From positions 622,323 through 686,322 of the forward strand of contig NZ_CP104202.1 in the NCBI RefSeq assembly GCF_025244685.1: a DNA stretch of 64,000 nt, in the 5' to 3' direction. This DNA is from Chlorobaculum sp. MV4-Y. Its GTDB lineage: Bacteria; Bacteroidota; Chlorobiia; Chlorobiales; Chlorobiaceae. The position numbers and the translations under genes are program-made. This document shows, one piece after another, positions 28,101-38,544 of the stretch. The notes below the pieces were generated by a model that was not told the origin of the DNA, searched no databases, and saw only the letters and a program-made list of their open reading frames with translations. Each line of letters opens with the position of its first letter. The stretch's first letter is position 1.

Positions 28101-30216
28101 TTATGCCGCTGGTGTATTTACCTTGAGCATGGCGGTAACTTTTTGCAAGAAAGGCTTGAGCTTGACCGGTTTCAAGAGGCTATCGTTGATGCCGCTTTCT
28201 TTGGCAAGTTTCAGCGTCGCATTGTCCAGATTGCCACTCAGCCCGAGTATCGGTATGTCGCGATAGGAAGAGGGCATCGCGCGAATGCGTTGAGCAGTCT
28301 CAAAACCGTCGAGCACCGGCATTCTCATGTCGATGACCAGCAGGTCGCAGGGCTGTGACTTCAGAATATTAAGCGCTTCCAGACCGTTGGAAGCTTCGAG
28401 AATGGTGATGCCCAGCTTGTTGAGCATCAGCTTGATGACCCTGCGGTTGAAATCGAGATCGTCCGCTACCAGCACTGTCTTGCCCGATAGCGACTCTTTG
28501 AGTGTCTCCCGGACCATCTCCAGCGAGCTTTTCATGGCACTCAAGAGTTCGGGCAGGGCTGGTGGCATGGAGATGATGGTAGTTATGCTATTGTTGGCGT
28601 TGTCGACCAACGAGTTTGCCGAGGAGCGGCAAACGACAACGGGGATATCTCTACCTTTGTTCTTGACGCTGTTTGCAAGTTTTACTGTGCCAGCTTTTGG
28701 CTGACTGATATCCGCAAGAACAAGATCGTAATGCTTTGTCTCGAGCATTTCAAGGGCCTTGTTGTTATCCTCGGCGTTATCCATTCCGATTTTCAGCGGT
28801 ATGAGCTGTTGACGGATCAATGGCACATATGCTTCGGGAATGGCAACCATGAGCACGTTTTTTCCTGCCAAGAAAGGTGTGTATTCCGCATAGAGGCTCG
28901 ATTCGAATTTGTTGATTGTCGCCTTGTCGAGAACCGGGAACTCCAGAGCGAACTCCGTGAATTTGCCCACTTCGGATTTACAGGTGATCTGCCCCTTGAA
29001 AGATTTCATCACCCTTTGGCAGAACGCCAGCCCAAGTCCTGTGCCGTTTTTTTTGCCCGAAGTGAAGAAAGGCTCGAAGATTCTGGGAAGGATGTTTGGC
29101 GGAATTCCAGGGCCGTTATCACGGATGAGAATTTTGTTGACCGATTCCCCTCGCTGGATTGTGATTGCGAGGCGGCCGTCAGGCACCTGCTGAAGAATCT
29201 GCAATGCGTTTTCCAGCAGATTGTAAAGCATCAAACTGAAGTTGTTCTCCTCTCCAAGGAATATGAAATCTTCTCCCGGGCTAAGATGAATCATTTGTCG
29301 TTCGTGTTCTGAGGCATAGCCATACTCTTCTATGGCTTTTCGTGTTACTGTCATTGCTGACAGGCAAGCCAGATCCTCCCGGGTGACATCAGTATTCCTG
29401 AAATTGCCAAGGGTTACTGTGATAACCTGAAGGCCGCGGTTGATTGCCATCTGTGCCTGGATTGCCCGCTTTTGGATCGTTTCAATATTCTTTTTAGGAA
29501 GCGATGTGCAATCACTTGAGGTGCGGCTCTGTGGCAGTTCCAGCAGGATTTCATCAAGATTGTGGCGCACCTGTGAGAGCGGATTGCGCATCTCATGGGC
29601 GATACTGCCAGCAAGGGCTTCAAGAGCGTGATACTTTTCTTCCGCTTTTTTTCTCTCGAGTTCTTTAAGGGTGTTCCAGTTACCGAAGCTGAAAATATAT
29701 CCGGCGAAGATGGAAAAGCCTATGACGATCGAATAAAGGGGAATATTAAAGGCCGGATTGAGTGGTACATAGGGAACTGACAGGTTGTGAAAGAGGATTG
29801 CGCCCAATACGCCGGCCAGTAAATCGAACATGAACAGCAACCAGTTTGGCACAAACATCATCAGCACGAATACCATGAATATTTCCCAGTAGAGCCAGAG
29901 CTCGTGAAAATTGTTCATGAGAAGGTTCACCGTGAAAGTGAACGGCAGGACAAAAGTCAGGCAAGCGTGCCAGTAAAAAGGAAAATATGGAGTAAACGAT
30001 GAAGGCAGGCGCTGCATGAACATCAGGCTTATGCACAACAGGGTGGCAACCATTCGGAGCCAGAAGTTTTCATAGGGCAGATGGAACCCGTATTTGAAAA
30101 CCAAATAAAAAAATATTAGCGAATGCCCCCAGTATGCCTGATACCATAGCATCTGAACGGGAAACTAACGTCCCTTCTCTTAGGTATTCAGTTAACTGCT
30201 CAATGAGTTTTTTCAA
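28101..30216 (-). CDS. CqsS-like membrane sensor kinase with two receiver domains; frame change in T7 tract
   Basis: Start TTG 30216 has GGAG seven bases before it and overlaps the stop of the FAD gene. This frame (KKLIEQLTEYLREG to MVSGILGAFANI) shifts at T7 (30107-30113 on the plus strand) into the frame that is then open to 28101; with six Ts the product has about 704 residues. The joined segment MVSGILGAFANIFYLVFKYG and following PYENFWLR aligns without gaps to the first helix region of CqsS, the receptor of CAI-1 in Vibrio. Six membrane helices are followed by HisKA (SIAHEMRNPLSQ), HATPase_c (NGTGLGLAFCQRVMKSF), a degenerate receiver (about residues 435-550) and a full receiver with Asp in DLLVIDMRMP. 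If the frame is truly broken, translation from ATG 30152 would give 683 residues lacking the first helix part. Ligand unknown, presumably a small hydrophobic signal. Confidence 0.8.
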
Positions 30217-31526
30217 GAACCATCTCCAATTACTTTTTCAACACATTCCTTGGCTGCTCTGAAGCAGGCTTCGATCGAGGCACCGCGGCGATAATCACCG
30301 GTGATTCCCAAGCCGGATAGACTATTGACAAGGTGGTCTGTTTTTTCGAGAAGCAGATGGTGTTTCGGAGAATATGCGCATAAACCCTTTGTAAAATATC
30401 TAAATACAAAGGCCTCTTTAGGATTCTCTTTTATGTTAAAGTAAGGAGATGCAATCTTTTCACCAAGCTTTATTACCTTTTCCGGCGAAGACTGCTCAGA
30501 GATCGTCGTTCTTGAGGCTTTACCGCTGAAGGTATATCTGACAATATCCAGATCGTTAAGGCCATAGGCTCCTGCGTTGCTCAGAGGGGAATTACGTTCA
30601 AAAACCATTGCGCGACGGTTTTTGGGGAAGACCTCGTCACGATATTTTACGATTGCTATGCCGACCGGGAAATAGCTGATCTTATTGAGTAGCTTGGAGG
30701 CTTCAGGCAACTCATCCTGGAGCAATTCGGCCAGACTATAAGCGGGTAGGGCTGAAATGACCCGGTCATAACTCTCTGTACCTGGTGTTGCACCATGCAG
30801 ATAATTTATGCGAAACTTGTCCCGATCTTTGGCTATCGAAGTGACCCTGTGACTGGTCAATATCCTTAAAGAAGAATCTTTTCGGTGATTGACGACGAAT
30901 GTATTGAGCAGATCATACATTCCTACGGTGAGTTGTTCGAAACTGTCGAGGGCAAGGGCCAGATTCGAACCGAAATTTCCAGGATAACACTCCTCAGGCT
31001 CGGCCCCATTCATCCGGATTGTTATTGGCCTTATCACCCTTTCGATACAGCGCTGGTTCAGATGCCGGTCAAGTGCGAGATGATCAAAGTTCTCGCTCAG
31101 TGCTCGGAAATAGTCACTGCACAGCACCCCCTGACTACGATCATTCAAAATCGCCTGGATGTGAGGGTAGAGACGGGTTATTCCTTTTCTGAAGCCGCAA
31201 AGGCGGATGATTTTAAGGAGATTGAGCCATACGGAGCCTTCCCGACTGATGGAGACGATGCGTCCGTTAACAAGTTGTGACGTGTTTATGCCAAAATACT
31301 CAAATGCAGGATCTCCGTACGCTCTGGCGAATTCGCGAAAAAGTAAATAATTACGGCCAATATTTTTGCCCCCAAAATCTACCCTGCGTTCCTGCAGAAA
31401 ATCACTGCCAGCTCTGCCACCTATTTGGTTTTCCGATTCAAAAAGATCAACGCTGACATGTTGCTGCGCGAGGTAGAATGCTGCAGCAATACCTGATATT
31501 CCACCCCCAATGATTGCTACATGCAT
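30213..31526 (-). CDS. FAD-dependent amine-oxidase-like oxidoreductase
   Basis: A 437-residue flavoprotein of the amine oxidase / protoporphyrinogen oxidase superfamily. The FAD-binding Rossmann motif GGGISG begins at residue 7, followed by DLFESENQIGGRA. The C-terminal FAD contact is GLGITGDYRRGASIEACF. It overlaps the AfsA-like gene upstream by 10 bases and the kinase gene downstream by 4, so all three are one transcription and translation unit. In this context it may modify the product of the AfsA-like enzyme. Its substrate cannot be told from sequence; relatives include HemY and plant-type amine oxidases. Base use is AT-richer than the core genes. Confidence 0.82.
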   Translation of the reverse strand: MHVAIIGGGISGIAAAFYLAQQHVSVDLFESENQIGGRAGSDFLQERRVDFGGKNIGRNYLLFREFARAYGDPAFEYFGINTSQLVNGRIVSISREGSVWLNLLKIIRLCGFRKGITRLYPHIQAILNDRSQGVLCSDYFRALSENFDHLALDRHLNQRCIERVIRPITIRMNGAEPEECYPGNFGSNLALALDSFEQLTVGMYDLLNTFVVNHRKDSSLRILTSHRVTSIAKDRDKFRINYLHGATPGTESYDRVISALPAYSLAELLQDELPEASKLLNKISYFPVGIAIVKYRDEVFPKNRRAMVFERNSPLSNAGAYGLNDLDIVRYTFSGKASRTTISEQSSPEKVIKLGEKIASPYFNIKENPKEAFVFRYFTKGLCAYSPKHHLLLEKTDHLVNSLSGLGITGDYRRGASIEACFRAAKECVEKVIGDGS

Positions 31527-32452
31527 TGCGTTGATACCATTGATTCATGCATTCTTTTGAGCTTCGAATCAAAATTGGTCTTATGTCTTTCTATAATTTT
31601 TTTCAGACGTTGCTCTTTTTGTGCATAACGTTCAGCGTTAGTGCAAGCGAATCCTTTCAGAATGGTATCCGCACATAGTCTACCCCATTGGAAAACCTGC
31701 ATATAGATACAGGCTTCCGCATCATCGCTTGTTTCGCTTGTTGTAAAATTAGTGTAAGATCTGCATATTATAGGAGATTCCTGTTCAAGAAAATGGTAGA
31801 AGCTCGTGTTGTAATTTAGCAGGGCAAGTTTTCCGTCAAGTGGTAGTCCTTGATAATGAGCGCTTGCAATTCCAGCCTGTCTCAATGCCTCAAGCATAAG
31901 TAACCCTTGGACATGAGGTGACTGATGATCGAATTTCAGCTCCGCTGTTTCTGAAAATATATTGAAGTAGCGCAGCCTGCCAGCGGTAAAAGGTTCTGAG
32001 ACAAGAACGTTAGCCTCATCGTGTTTGTGAACCAGATTTTTCTGAATAAGAGCTGGTCGCGGGTCATTCGGGCTGAGGGCAATTGGGCTGTTGAAGAGAC
32101 GGTTTAGGTCAAGAGGCAGTTTTTTCATGAGGTGCGCAGCCTTGTCAATACCGAATGGAGCATCATTGTTCCAACCCGATACAGCAATGGCCTCGAGTTT
32201 TTCGTAAAGACCCGGATGAAGGCGGCGATATTCCTGGGAAAGGAATGGTTGGCAAGCGTCACCAAGAAGACTCTGGAAATCGCATGCTTCTTCGGGCGAT
32301 TCGGCTATGAGCACCGACCGCTCTTCGGCAGAAAAAGGAAGGCTGTCACCTTTGATGAGCAGACAATAAGATGCTGTGTCGAAAACAACACAGCGGGCGC
32401 TATTCGCTGTCCCCGAGTGATGGTTTGTTTGCTGTGTTATACTGGCACTCAT
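31517..32452 (-). CDS. AfsA-type hotdog domain protein (signal biosynthesis family)
   Basis: A 311-residue protein. Residues about 135-240 match the A-factor biosynthesis hotdog domain: LVHKHDEANVLVSEPF, then RYFNIFSETAELKFDHQSP, then GLLMLEALRQAGIASAHYQ, which parallels the E-x-IRQ-x-G-x-x-x-x-H pattern of AfsA, the enzyme that condenses a beta-ketoacyl-ACP with dihydroxyacetone phosphate to begin gamma-butyrolactone synthesis in Streptomyces. The N-terminal 130 residues and a basic C-terminal helix are not recognised. Unlike AfsA, only one clear hotdog copy is seen. It is first in the operon with the FAD enzyme and the CqsS-like kinase. I infer a role in making an acyl-derived signal; the call of the domain is from pattern, not from a search. 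Confidence 0.72.
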   Translation of the reverse strand: MSASITQQTNHHSGTANSARCVVFDTASYCLLIKGDSLPFSAEERSVLIAESPEEACDFQSLLGDACQPFLSQEYRRLHPGLYEKLEAIAVSGWNNDAPFGIDKAAHLMKKLPLDLNRLFNSPIALSPNDPRPALIQKNLVHKHDEANVLVSEPFTAGRLRYFNIFSETAELKFDHQSPHVQGLLMLEALRQAGIASAHYQGLPLDGKLALLNYNTSFYHFLEQESPIICRSYTNFTTSETSDDAEACIYMQVFQWGRLCADTILKGFACTNAERYAQKEQRLKKIIERHKTNFDSKLKRMHESMVSTQCM

Positions 32453-32939
32453 GAAAAAAGCTTTTTCAATGGTTATGATGGCCGAGCGTTATATGCAAGT
32501 TTAACTTCTGCTTTTGTCCATCATGGTTGTCCAGAATTTTTTGTAATCTTTTCAAGACTTCCATGCTGACTTGTTCACATGTGCTTGCAGCAGGGCTGCA
32601 TCCAAGCTTTTCAGCATTACAATCAGAACCGGATGCTCACCTGATAACGAGTCAAGACAATTGTAAGGGACGCGGAAAATTGCTCCTCTTTTCATTACAA
32701 TTAAAAACATTTAAAACCATCAATTGCCGACCAGAGCGTAGGTAAAATGCCTATTGTGTTTTCCCTACCTATGTATATAAGGATTTTATCGGAAATTCAC
32801 TATAGCTCACGGTTATATGGCTCAGTGCCTTACATTTTTTTCTGTAAGAGCTCGGGGTAGAACGAGCTATGAGTGTATTCATGTTGCCAGTGATCGCATA
32901 TTGGCAATTACCGGCAACGCAGCTCATAAAATGGTTCAC
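32453..32939. other. AT-rich intergenic region upstream of the AfsA-like operon
   Basis: No gene is seen over 487 bases. It should carry the promoter of the signalling operon. Two adjacent inverted repeats are visible: CTTACA/TGTAAG (32829-32848) with a T-rich loop, and AGCTCG/CGAGCT (32849-32868). Another perfect palindrome, AAAAAGCTTTTT, lies right at the AfsA start codon. Their meaning is unknown. Confidence 0.4.
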
Positions 32940-33332
32940 TTATGACAGGTTCCTTGGCACCTGCGACGAGTGGTGGTGGATGATCGGCCGCTCATGCTCC
33001 AGATTGACGGCGAAGGTGAATCTGGAGGGGAATGTCAGCAGAAGCTGGTCAACCTCAAACTCGAAAGCGTAGGTGCCGCTCAATATCCAGGCGTTTCCGC
33101 CCAAGTGCTGTTTTTTCAGCGATTTTTCGTAGAGACGGACTTGCAGGTTGTCTCTGGTTGCGAGCTGTTCGAAGTAGTGGCGTATGCCTTCGGTTGTACT
33201 GACGGTATGAGGGGAAAAAGTCGGGATCAGCACCGCTTGTTCATGATAGAGCTGCTCTACTTTTTCGATTTTTCCGGTGCATATTCCGGTTATCCATTCC
33301 GAAAGAACTTCTTCGGCATTCTGGTAGCGCAT
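32940..33332 (-). CDS. NTF2/SnoaL-like (SgcJ/EcaC-type) protein
   Basis: A 130-residue soluble protein of the NTF2-like superfamily (DUF4440 or CaMKII-association type): EEVLSEWITGICTGKIEKV, then LYHEQAVLIPTFSPHTVSTT, then GIRHYFEQLATRD, the pattern of helix-cone folds that bind small hydrophobic ligands or act as isomerases. The family has mixed roles, so no reaction is assigned. It points toward the signalling operon but is separated by 487 bases. The start codon lacks a good ribosome binding site. Confidence 0.72.
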   Translation of the reverse strand: MRYQNAEEVLSEWITGICTGKIEKVEQLYHEQAVLIPTFSPHTVSTTEGIRHYFEQLATRDNLQVRLYEKSLKKQHLGGNAWILSGTYAFEFEVDQLLLTFPSRFTFAVNLEHERPIIHHHSSQVPRNLS

Positions 33333-33413
33333 GGCAGGTGGGGTGCTGGTGGGGTTGATACTTCTGAAAGCCGGTTTTCTTAGCAGGCCGTCGGCAATGC
33401 AAACAAGAAAACT

Positions 33414-33458
33414 GCCTGTCCGGCAAGATTCAGACGCTTCTGAGCAAGCCGGACGGGC
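33414..33458 (-). terminator. Terminator after OmpA-like gene
   Basis: Eleven-bp stem (33414-33424 with 33448-33458, one G-U pair) plus an inner TTCAG/CTGAG (C-T-G-A) extension, followed on the minus strand by a T-rich tail. Confidence 0.7.
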
Positions 33459-33509
33459 TAAAGATAAGCATTTTTTTGTTTTGGTAACCCTTGGTTTGAA
33501 CCAAGAAAA

Positions 33510-34199
33510 TCAAAGCTTTAGTTCTCCGGTCTGGGCCTGTCGCTTCAGATCGTTGTTGGCGTAAATCAGCACTTCGACGCGGCGATTCAGGTGTCTGCCT
33601 GCCTCGGTTGCGTTGGTGGCTACGGGTCGGGTTTCGCCGTATCCAATTGCAGTGAGACGGCGGCCAGAAACGCCATACGTCCTCAGAAGTGTCGAGACCG
33701 ATTCGGCGCGGCGTTCAGAAAGAATCTGGTTCGAGGCGGCTGTGCCGGTATTGTCGGTATGTCCTTCAACGACCACGTCAGTATCGTCGTAGCGGTTCAG
33801 GATTCTTGCGAGTTTCTCGATGTTGTACCGGCTGTTGGCGTTGAGGGTTGCCGAGTCGGTCGAGAAGAGCAGGCCAGTATCAAAGACCACGCGGATGCCT
33901 TCGCCGACCCGCTCCACATTGGCTCCCTGAACCTGCTGGCGAATTTCGTTAGCCTGCTTGTCCATATAGTCGCCAATGACTGCACCAGCCGCGCCGCCGA
34001 CGGCTGCGCCGATCAGAGCTCCCTGAACCCAGCTGCCGTTGTTGCTGCCGATGATGCCGCCAATGATGCCGCCAGCTGCCGCGCCATACCCGGCGCCGCG
34101 CCCGGCGTTCGAGGATGATTCACAACCGGCAATCATCGTTGCTGTGGAAAAGAGCATGACAAATGCGGCGGGTTTTGCAAATTTCTGAATGGTATTCAT
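33510..34199 (-). CDS. OmpA-family lipoprotein with glycine zipper
   Basis: A 229-residue envelope protein. A signal peptide ends in a lipobox (TATMIAGC). A glycine-zipper region follows (GYGAAAGGIIGGIIG and GAAVGGAAGAVIGDYMD), then the OmpA C-terminal peptidoglycan-binding domain: FSTDSATLNANSR, GHTDNTGTAASNQILSERRA and GYGETRPVATN. Architecture equals YiaD-type proteins that link the outer membrane to the cell wall. It stands alone with its own terminator. Confidence 0.92.
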   Translation of the reverse strand: MNTIQKFAKPAAFVMLFSTATMIAGCESSSNAGRGAGYGAAAGGIIGGIIGSNNGSWVQGALIGAAVGGAAGAVIGDYMDKQANEIRQQVQGANVERVGEGIRVVFDTGLLFSTDSATLNANSRYNIEKLARILNRYDDTDVVVEGHTDNTGTAASNQILSERRAESVSTLLRTYGVSGRRLTAIGYGETRPVATNATEAGRHLNRRVEVLIYANNDLKRQAQTGELKL

Positions 34200-34445
34200 C
34201 GTTTTTACGGTTTTCTGTTGGATAGAAACGCGTGTGTCGTATGGTCAAGCTTGCTCGCGACATCTCCGGGGCATGTCTGTGCGTCCGCGGCAGCTCTCAT
34301 TTTAATGTATGAAAAATATTCTTGTCGTCCTATTTTGTTTATGAAACGAAGGTTATCGGGTATGTCTGGATCATAAAATTAATTACCGTATTCAGTGGTT
34401 GTCAGTTCAGTAAACAGATAAAGTGTTTTCGAAAGACATAAAATA

Positions 34446-35321
34446 ATGCTGCAAACCCGAGAAGAGTGGCGGCAGATAGCCGAGTCGGTTTTGCCGCCAA
34501 AAGAGCGGTACTCCGACCGGAACCGCATGATTACCGCTCGCTATGCGGGTTGGTATCTCGAAAATCCCGGAATCCTCAAATGGGCCGGGATGGCCGCATT
34601 TGCCTCCCGGCAGGTCGGCCTGGCCATCCTGGCTGCCGAGCTGATGACGGCTCCGGAGCGACAAAACGCCGACGGTAATCCACTGCTGGCCTTGCACCGT
34701 TTCGGTACGGACCGGCTCATGCTCGCCGATTTTGAGGAGATACGGAACGGCAACAACAATATTTACCGCGACATCGCCTGGGCGCATGCCGCCTACATTG
34801 GCGGTGGTATGGCCGAGCTTGAGGCGTGCGCCGCCGAGCGTGAGGATGATCTGCTTGTCGAAGGATTTGGCATGATCGATCACGGGCGAAAGCTTTTGCG
34901 CCGTGATGCCAATGATCCTGAGGGGGAGCGGCTCATCTGGGAGGGCAACACCTTTCTCTTGCGTCATGAGCAGGTTGATGTGCTTCAGCCAGTATTCGAC
35001 AGGCTCAGTTCCGGCGGGCGGGTTTTGGCATCGTTCGGCAGCGAATTAGATTTTTCGGGATCGCCGATTTCCGACTCCCGGTATCGGGCCTCCTTCAGCT
35101 CGTTTCACGGCTATTTTGAAACGCTCGCCGGTCTGAAAAGCGTCGCCAATCCGGCTGACCGGTGGCAATGGGTCGAGCAATGCGTGATCCCCTCATGGAA
35201 AGCCGCCGACCGCCAGATGGGACACGAATGGTCAGGCAGAAACGAAATGGCGAAAATTGCCGCCGGTCAGCAGGATACTGTCCAGCAGTTGTCAGCTTTT
35301 GTCACCTCTTTTGGCCGTTAA
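34446..35321 (+). CDS. Hypothetical protein, DUF2515-like
   Basis: A 291-residue protein without signal or membrane segments. The stretch NRMITARYAGWYLENPGILK and following WAGMAAFASRQVG resembles the conserved core of the DUF2515 family (YppC of Bacillus), whose function is not known. It converges with the efflux operon, with 21 bases between the stops. Family assignment is tentative. Confidence 0.55.
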   Translation: MLQTREEWRQIAESVLPPKERYSDRNRMITARYAGWYLENPGILKWAGMAAFASRQVGLAILAAELMTAPERQNADGNPLLALHRFGTDRLMLADFEEIRNGNNNIYRDIAWAHAAYIGGGMAELEACAAEREDDLLVEGFGMIDHGRKLLRRDANDPEGERLIWEGNTFLLRHEQVDVLQPVFDRLSSGGRVLASFGSELDFSGSPISDSRYRASFSSFHGYFETLAGLKSVANPADRWQWVEQCVIPSWKAADRQMGHEWSGRNEMAKIAAGQQDTVQQLSAFVTSFGR

Positions 35322-35342
35322 GAGTCCTGCACTTTGTTGCCA

Positions 35343-36587
<1,245 letters not shown>

Positions 36588-36589
36588 GG

Positions 36590-37855
36590 CTATTCGTACC
36601 TGAGTGAAACTGCCGGATCGAGCCTTGATGCTGAAATCGCCGGAGCGAGGCCGGAGATGATACCGGTTGCCACCGACACTCCGATGCTCGCCAGGACGAG
36701 CATCGGCGAGAAGCTGACGGGGAAGTCGGGCAGCAGAGTCTGGATGAGCACGGTGATCGAGAGCGCCGTGGCGAGGCCAATCACGCCGCCGACGAGGCAG
36801 ATCATCACCGATTCGATGAGAAACTGCAACAGAATGGTACGGCGTCGAGCGCCGAGCGCTTTGCGTAGGCCGATCTCCCGGGTTCGCTCCTTGACGCTCA
36901 CAAAGGTGATGTTCATGATGCCGATGGCCCCCACGAATAATGACATGCCGGTGATGAAGATGCCCGCCATCGCAATGCCGTTCTTGATCGGATCGAGTTG
37001 GCTCTTGAACGCCTGCTGTTCGTTGATGCCGAAGTCGTCTGCTTTGCCGGGCGGCAGTCTCCGTATCCGCCGCATCAGGCCGGTCAGCTCCTCCTTGGCC
37101 TCCGGAATCCGCTTTTCATCCCTGACCTTGACCCTGATCGTCACCATCGGGGTTTTTCCGTACACCTTTGTGAACGCGCCGAGCGGCATGATGAGCTGGT
37201 TGTCGAAGCTGAAGAGGCCGAGGAATTTGCCCTGCTTTTTGAAGATGCCCACGACGCGCACGTTGTGATTCTTCAAGCGAAGCGATTGCCCGACGGCTCT
37301 TCCGCCGGGGAACAATCCGGTGGCGATGTCGTCGCCGATGACGCAGACCTCGTCGCCTGCCGCCGACTCCTGCGCTGTGAAAAAGCGCCCTGCCGACAAG
37401 TCGCCCGAGGCGGTGAGCGGGTAGTCCTGGTTTGTGCCCAGCGCGAAGATCTGCAGAATCTCGCGGTCGCGGTAGCGCGCCGAGGCATCGATGGTGGACA
37501 TTTGCGGCACGGCCACGATCAGCTCCGAGAGCGGGTTGCCTGCGATGATCCGGTTGATCTCGGCGGCGTAGCGGGTCTCGATATCCGGCCGGTTGCGGAA
37601 TCGCCACCACGAGCCCATCGTGCTCCACGATCCCTTCTGTACGTAGATCACATCGTAGCCAAGCATGGCAAGGCTCTTGTCGAAACCGAGCTCGATGCCA
37701 TTGATCGCCGTGCCCATCATGGTGATCGCCACGATGCCGATGATGACACCGAGCGCTGTCAGGAACGAGCGAATCTTGTTGGCCATGATCTGGTACACGG
37801 CAATGTTCAGGCTCTCTGCCGTCTCGTACCGGAACTGTTGCAAAGCGGCGTTCAT
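36590..37855 (-). CDS. MacB-type ABC permease (first copy)
   Basis: A 421-residue paralogue of the next gene: helix 1 ([20 protein letters not shown]), MacB core periplasmic domain and C-terminal FtsX domain with [20 protein letters not shown]-like [18 protein letters not shown]. Its start overlaps the ATPase gene by 4 bases. Works with the ATPase, MacA-like adaptor and TolC-like channel as a tripartite efflux or lipoprotein-type extrusion system; the substrate is not known. Confidence 0.9.
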   Translation of the reverse strand: MNAALQQFRYETAESLNIAVYQIMANKIRSFLTALGVIIGIVAITMMGTAINGIELGFDKSLAMLGYDVIYVQKGSWSTMGSWWRFRNRPDIETRYAAEINRIIAGNPLSELIVAVPQMSTIDASARYRDREILQIFALGTNQDYPLTASGDLSAGRFFTAQESAAGDEVCVIGDDIATGLFPGGRAVGQSLRLKNHNVRVVGIFKKQGKFLGLFSFDNQLIMPLGAFTKVYGKTPMVTIRVKVRDEKRIPEAKEELTGLMRRIRRLPPGKADDFGINEQQAFKSQLDPIKNGIAMAGIFITGMSLFVGAIGIMNITFVSVKERTREIGLRKALGARRRTILLQFLIESVMICLVGGVIGLATALSITVLIQTLLPDFPVSFSPMLVLASIGVSVATGIISGLAPAISASRLDPAVSLRYE

Positions 37856-38544
37856 GGTGCGGAGTCGCTTTCGATTCTGCCGTCGCGCAGGCGGATGATG
37901 CGGCGGGTGAAACGGGCGATCTCCTCTTCGTGGGTGATGAGGATGATGGTGTTGCCCGCGTCGGAGAGTTTGCCGAAAATCTCCATGATGTCGTGACTGG
38001 TGGCCGTGTCGAGGTTGCCGGTCGGCTCGTCGGCCAGGATGATCGACGGGCGGTTGACCAGCGCCCGTGCGATGGCCACGCGTTGCGTCTGCCCGCCCGA
38101 CAGTTCGCCGGGTTTGTGGTTGATCCGGTCGCCGAGGCCAACCTGTTCGAGCGCCTGACGTGCCCGTTCCAGCCGCTCTTCCGGATCGATTCCGGCGTAG
38201 ACCAACGGCAGCTCGACGTTACGCAGGCAGTTGAGGCGCGGCAGCAGGTTGAAGGTCTGAAAGACGAAGCCGATTTCGCGATTGCGCACGCGGGCGAGCT
38301 GGTCGTCATCCATTTCGGCCACGTTCTGTCCGTTCAGCTCGTAGCGTCCCGAGGTTGGTGTGTCGAGGCAGCCGAGGATATTCATCAGCGTCGATTTGCC
38401 GCTGCCGGACGGCCCCATGATGGCTGCGTAGTCGTTCCTGCGGAAATCGAGATCGATGCCGTCAAGCGCCTTCACGGTCTGGTCGCCCATCGTATAATGC
38501 TTTGAGAGCGAGCTGATTCTGATGATGAAGGGACGGTCGCTCAC
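37852..38544 (-). CDS. MacB/LolD-type ABC transporter ATPase
   Basis: A 230-residue ATPase with all motifs: Walker [14 protein letters not shown] loop, signature [15 protein letters not shown], Walker [14 protein letters not shown], switch His in LITHEEE. Typical length for the LolD/MacB class. Overlaps the adaptor gene upstream and the permease gene downstream, each by 4 bases. Confidence 0.95.
   Translation of the reverse strand: MSDRPFIIRISSLSKHYTMGDQTVKALDGIDLDFRRNDYAAIMGPSGSGKSTLMNILGCLDTPTSGRYELNGQNVAEMDDDQLARVRNREIGFVFQTFNLLPRLNCLRNVELPLVYAGIDPEERLERARQALEQVGLGDRINHKPGELSGGQTQRVAIARALVNRPSIILADEPTGNLDTATSHDIMEIFGKLSDAGNTIILITHEEEIARFTRRIIRLRDGRIESDSAP

Noticed and set aside
32869-33072. 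Plus-strand frame of 67 codons near the NTF2-like gene
   Set aside because: It overlaps the minus-strand gene by more than half and has no ribosome binding site or family pattern.
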